16,138 nt of DNA, from NCBI GenBank assembly GCA_027343965.1, contig DAHWJX010000107.1, positions 1 to 16,138 of the forward strand. The letters run 5' to 3'. Position numbers and translations under genes: made by a program. The notes beneath the pieces are model-generated. The model was not told the origin of the DNA and did no database searches. It worked only from the letters and a program-made list of their open reading frames with translations. The stretch's first letter is position 1. The number at the start of each line of letters is the position of its first letter. Positions 14,685 to 16,138 of this stretch are shown here, piece after piece. Source of the stretch: JAKACU01 sp021821185. Lineage in GTDB: Bacteria; Bacillota; Bacilli; Alicyclobacillales; SLC66.

Positions 14685-15222
14685 GGCTAACACCATCTCT
14701 CTCAACGTGTAATCGCAAAGCTTTTTTTGCGTTGGACAAACGGGATTTGACGGTACCTATAGGGATCTTTAAAATGGTCGCAATCTCCAGGTACTCATAG
14801 CCATCACGTTCGCGCAAAAGCAAAATGGCACGATGTTGTGGGCTCAACTGATCAAGTGCTTCTTCAAGCATAGCACGTGATGAAAGATCGGCGTGGTTAG
14901 CCACGAGCATATCTTTTGTCTCATCCAGCGGTTGATTGTGATGTTTTTTATTGCGTCTCGCGTGGTCGATGGCAAGCCGTGTCGTCGTTGTTGTCAACCA
15001 GGCATGAAAAGCATGTTCATCTTGTAATGAGCTAACTTTTTGATACATGCGAATAAAGGTGTCCTGCGTGACTTCTTCTGCGTCTGGCCGAGATCGTACG
15101 ATGGCATAGGCCGTTTGATAAACATGTCGGTGGTAGCGCGTGATAAGTTCGGCTAGGGCACCTTCATCGCTTCTCATGGCAAGGCGAACGAGACTTGCAA
15201 GAGAATTATCTTCGCTTTGCAA
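14677..15222 (-). CDS. ECF-type RNA polymerase sigma factor
   Basis: Extracytoplasmic-function sigma factor of 181 residues, typical in size. Region 2 covers about 20-90: ELITRYHRHVYQTAYAIV, the conserved RPDAEEVTQDTFIRMYQKV (the polymerase-binding acidic motif) and AFHAWLTTTTTRLAIDHARR. Region 4 covers about 120-175: ALDQLSPQHRAILLLRERDG followed by YEYLEIATILKIPIGTVKSR, the helix-turn-helix that reads the -35 element. The TTG start at 15222 has an excellent AAGGAGG site ten bases upstream. It lies 27 bases after the PAP2 gene and overlaps the next gene, so the four genes are probably one transcript. The subgroup (SigW-like or other) cannot be fixed from inspection. Confidence 0.93.
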   Translation of the reverse strand: MQSEDNSLASLVRLAMRSDEGALAELITRYHRHVYQTAYAIVRSRPDAEEVTQDTFIRMYQKVSSLQDEHAFHAWLTTTTTRLAIDHARRNKKHHNQPLDETKDMLVANHADLSSRAMLEEALDQLSPQHRAILLLRERDGYEYLEIATILKIPIGTVKSRLSNAKKALRLHVERDGVSHE

Positions 15223-15248
15223 TTTCCCGTTGCCTCCTTCTTACAGCG

Positions 15249-15839
15249 TCAAGCACGAGAGCGCCCAATTCGCCGTTCGATTTGTTCCCACAAGTCGATC
15301 AAACTTGTTATAAAAGGCTTTACAAAGCGTTTGCTCGCCACAACAGCATAGCCACATCCAATACCAATAATCCATCCCGCCAAAACGTCTGTCGGATAAT
15401 GAATACCGACGTAAACTCTGGCGAAGCCAATTAAGAGCGAAAATATGCCAAAGAAAATACCGATTTTTCGGTCATAGACGAAAGCGCCAGCCGCTAAACC
15501 CATAGAACCTGTTGTATGGTCACTTGGAAATGATGCGTCTGCTGCGTGATGAATTAAGGGTGTCGTGTGTAGGGCTACAAAAGGTCTTGTACGAAACCAG
15601 ATATGCGAAATAATGATATTGATAAGAAGCCCAAGAACACCAGCAATCACGGCAGATAATGCAGTTTCTCGATAACGTAGCCGATTTTCTGGTCGTCGAG
15701 CGACAAACCAGATGATAAGTAAAAATAAAGCGTATAAGTATAAACCGTCATTGGCAATTTGAATCATCAGCGCATCAAACAACGCGCTTTTTCCATGCCA
15801 GTGTTCTAACGTCATATACAGATTGATATCCCAACTCAT
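15249..15839 (-). CDS. PAP2-family phosphatase, probable undecaprenyl-diphosphatase
   Basis: Membrane phosphatase of the PAP2 superfamily, 196 residues, close to BcrC (193). The three active-site motifs are visible: RPF at 85-87 (WFRTRPF), PSDH at 105-108 (SFPSDHTTG), and R141 with H147 and D151 (RVYVGIHYPTD). About five membrane helices are present, including 33-47, 60-77 and 126-140. BcrC-type enzymes remove a phosphate from undecaprenyl pyrophosphate at the outer membrane face, recycling the cell-wall carrier and giving bacitracin resistance. The usual lysine seven residues before the motif-1 arginine is Ser here. The ATG at 15839 follows GGGGTG by seven bases; the in-frame ATG at 15854 has no ribosome site. 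It heads the minus-strand sigma operon; BcrC is an ECF target in Bacillus, which fits. Confidence 0.87.
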   Translation of the reverse strand: MSWDINLYMTLEHWHGKSALFDALMIQIANDGLYLYALFLLIIWFVARRPENRLRYRETALSAVIAGVLGLLINIIISHIWFRTRPFVALHTTPLIHHAADASFPSDHTTGSMGLAAGAFVYDRKIGIFFGIFSLLIGFARVYVGIHYPTDVLAGWIIGIGCGYAVVASKRFVKPFITSLIDLWEQIERRIGRSRA

Positions 15840-15854
15840 TATACAGCACCCCAT

Positions 15855-15948
15855 TTTATGAAGTATTCTTATCCTGCTACAAAAGGATGCGTAAAGGGCA
15901 ACAAAAGTTCACTTCTTCCAAGCATTTTGCCTGTAGCAGTTTGCTCTA
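15855..15948. other. Divergent intergenic region between the PAP2 operon and rnpB
   Basis: This region must hold the promoter of the minus-strand PAP2 operon. An 8-base inverted repeat, CTGCTACA (15874-15881) with TGTAGCAG (15932-15939), has arms 50 bases apart. No convincing SigA promoter for PAP2 was found. An ECF-like TGAACT...CGCA pair on the minus strand has a spacer two bases shorter than usual. Confidence 0.4.
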
Positions 15949-15977
15949 TTGTCATAATTCGCGTCTTATGATAACAT
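15949..15977 (+). promoter_or_regulatory. SigA-type promoter for rnpB
   Basis: TTGTCA (15949-15954, five of six consensus bases) and TAACAT (15972-15977, four of six) are separated by exactly 17 bases. The predicted start near 15984 coincides with the 5' end expected for the RNase P RNA that follows. Confidence 0.65.
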
Positions 15978-15983
15978 AGGGAG

Positions 15984-16138
15984 TCGCAAAAGTGAGCGAG
16001 GCAGTCGCCGGCACAGTGCCGAAAGGCCGTGCGGGAGGAAAGTCCGAGCTCCTCAGGGCAGGGTGCTGGGTAACCCCCAGTGAGAGTGATCTTAAGGAAA
16101 GTGCCACAGACATGAAGACCGCCGATGGATTGCGAAAG
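15984..16138 (+). ncRNA. rnpB: RNase P RNA, type A (3' part beyond window)
   Basis: Catalytic RNA of RNase P, which trims tRNA 5' leaders. Conserved region I is GGGAGGAAAGTCCGAGCTCC at 16033-16052. It is followed by AGGGCAGGGTGCTGGGTAAC (16055 on), AAGGAAAGTGCCACAGA (16095-16110) and ACCGCCGATGG (16118-16128). The 5' segment GCAGTCGCCGG (16001-16011) matches the P2/P3 start of the Escherichia coli RNA. These segments line up with the type A structure rather than with Bacillus type B, which lacks the ACCGCCGATGG element at this place. The 5' end is set from the promoter and is approximate. The 3' two-thirds (P12 onward, and the 3' strands of P1, P2 and P4) lie outside the window. Confidence 0.95.

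Noticed and set aside
15840..15960. ECF-type autoregulatory promoter for the PAP2-sigma operon on the minus strand (TGAACT and CGCA)
   Set aside because: The spacer is about 14 bases instead of 16-17 and both elements deviate from the consensus, so it cannot be called as a promoter without mapping.
1..16138. CRISPR array, insertion sequence, prophage or defence island
   Set aside because: No repeat-spacer periodicity, transposase, integrase, terminal inverted repeats or defence-family motifs were seen on either strand; the window is mainly conserved core genes.

Overview
This window looks like chromosomal core sequence from a Bacilli-type Firmicute. The gene order rpsU, yqeY, yqfC, yqfD, phoH, pgpH, ybeY, dgkA, era, yqzL, recO, yqfL, dnaG, rpoD, trmK is the classic Bacillus macrofiber/sigA neighbourhood. 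Spore-associated genes (yqfC, yqfD), the Bacilli-type small protein YqzL and strong G-rich Shine-Dalgarno sites all fit a Gram-positive endospore former. Several genes usually found here are absent: cdd, glyQS, ccpN, yqxD and yqfO. The RNase P RNA at the right edge reads as type A rather than the Bacillus type B. Together these suggest a lineage outside Bacillaceae proper, possibly Alicyclobacillaceae-like; that placement is inference.

Layout. 1-762: the end of rpsU, then yqeY, closed by a clear intrinsic terminator. 763-7278: a dense plus-strand operon, yqfC-yqfD-phoH-pgpH-ybeY-dgkA-era, with gaps of a few bases or overlaps, possibly led by a SigE-like sporulation promoter. 7363-8191: yqzL-recO, overlapping. 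8186-8410: a small two-helix membrane protein on the minus strand with its own well-formed promoter, inserted between recO and yqfL. 8508-9326: yqfL (PPDK regulatory protein). 9327-9645: a leader region of about 320 bases before dnaG with a weak promoter candidate and a 20-codon ORF. 9646-12742: dnaG-rpoD plus terminator. 12760-13515: trmK. 13493-15839: a minus-strand operon transcribed as PAP2 phosphatase, ECF sigma factor, membrane anti-sigma-like protein, and a secreted/membrane protein with a bactofilin-like repeat region. 15949-16138: promoter and 5' part of rnpB on the plus strand.

How the genes work together. The left and central parts are growth housekeeping: translation (S21, YbeY, Era, TrmK), c-di-AMP turnover (PgpH), lipid carrier phosphorylation (DgkA), recombination (RecO), priming (DnaG) and the vegetative sigma factor (RpoD), mixed with sporulation genes. 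The minus-strand cluster at 13.5-15.8 kb is the main accessory-looking unit. It joins an undecaprenyl-pyrophosphatase-like enzyme to an ECF sigma/anti-sigma pair and an envelope protein, so a cell-envelope stress module is the natural reading. I saw no mobile element, CRISPR array, tRNA or phage gene. The most unusual items are a RecO that lacks the zinc-finger cysteines, the small divergently promoted membrane protein, and the PAP2/ECF/anti-sigma/bactofilin-like operon.
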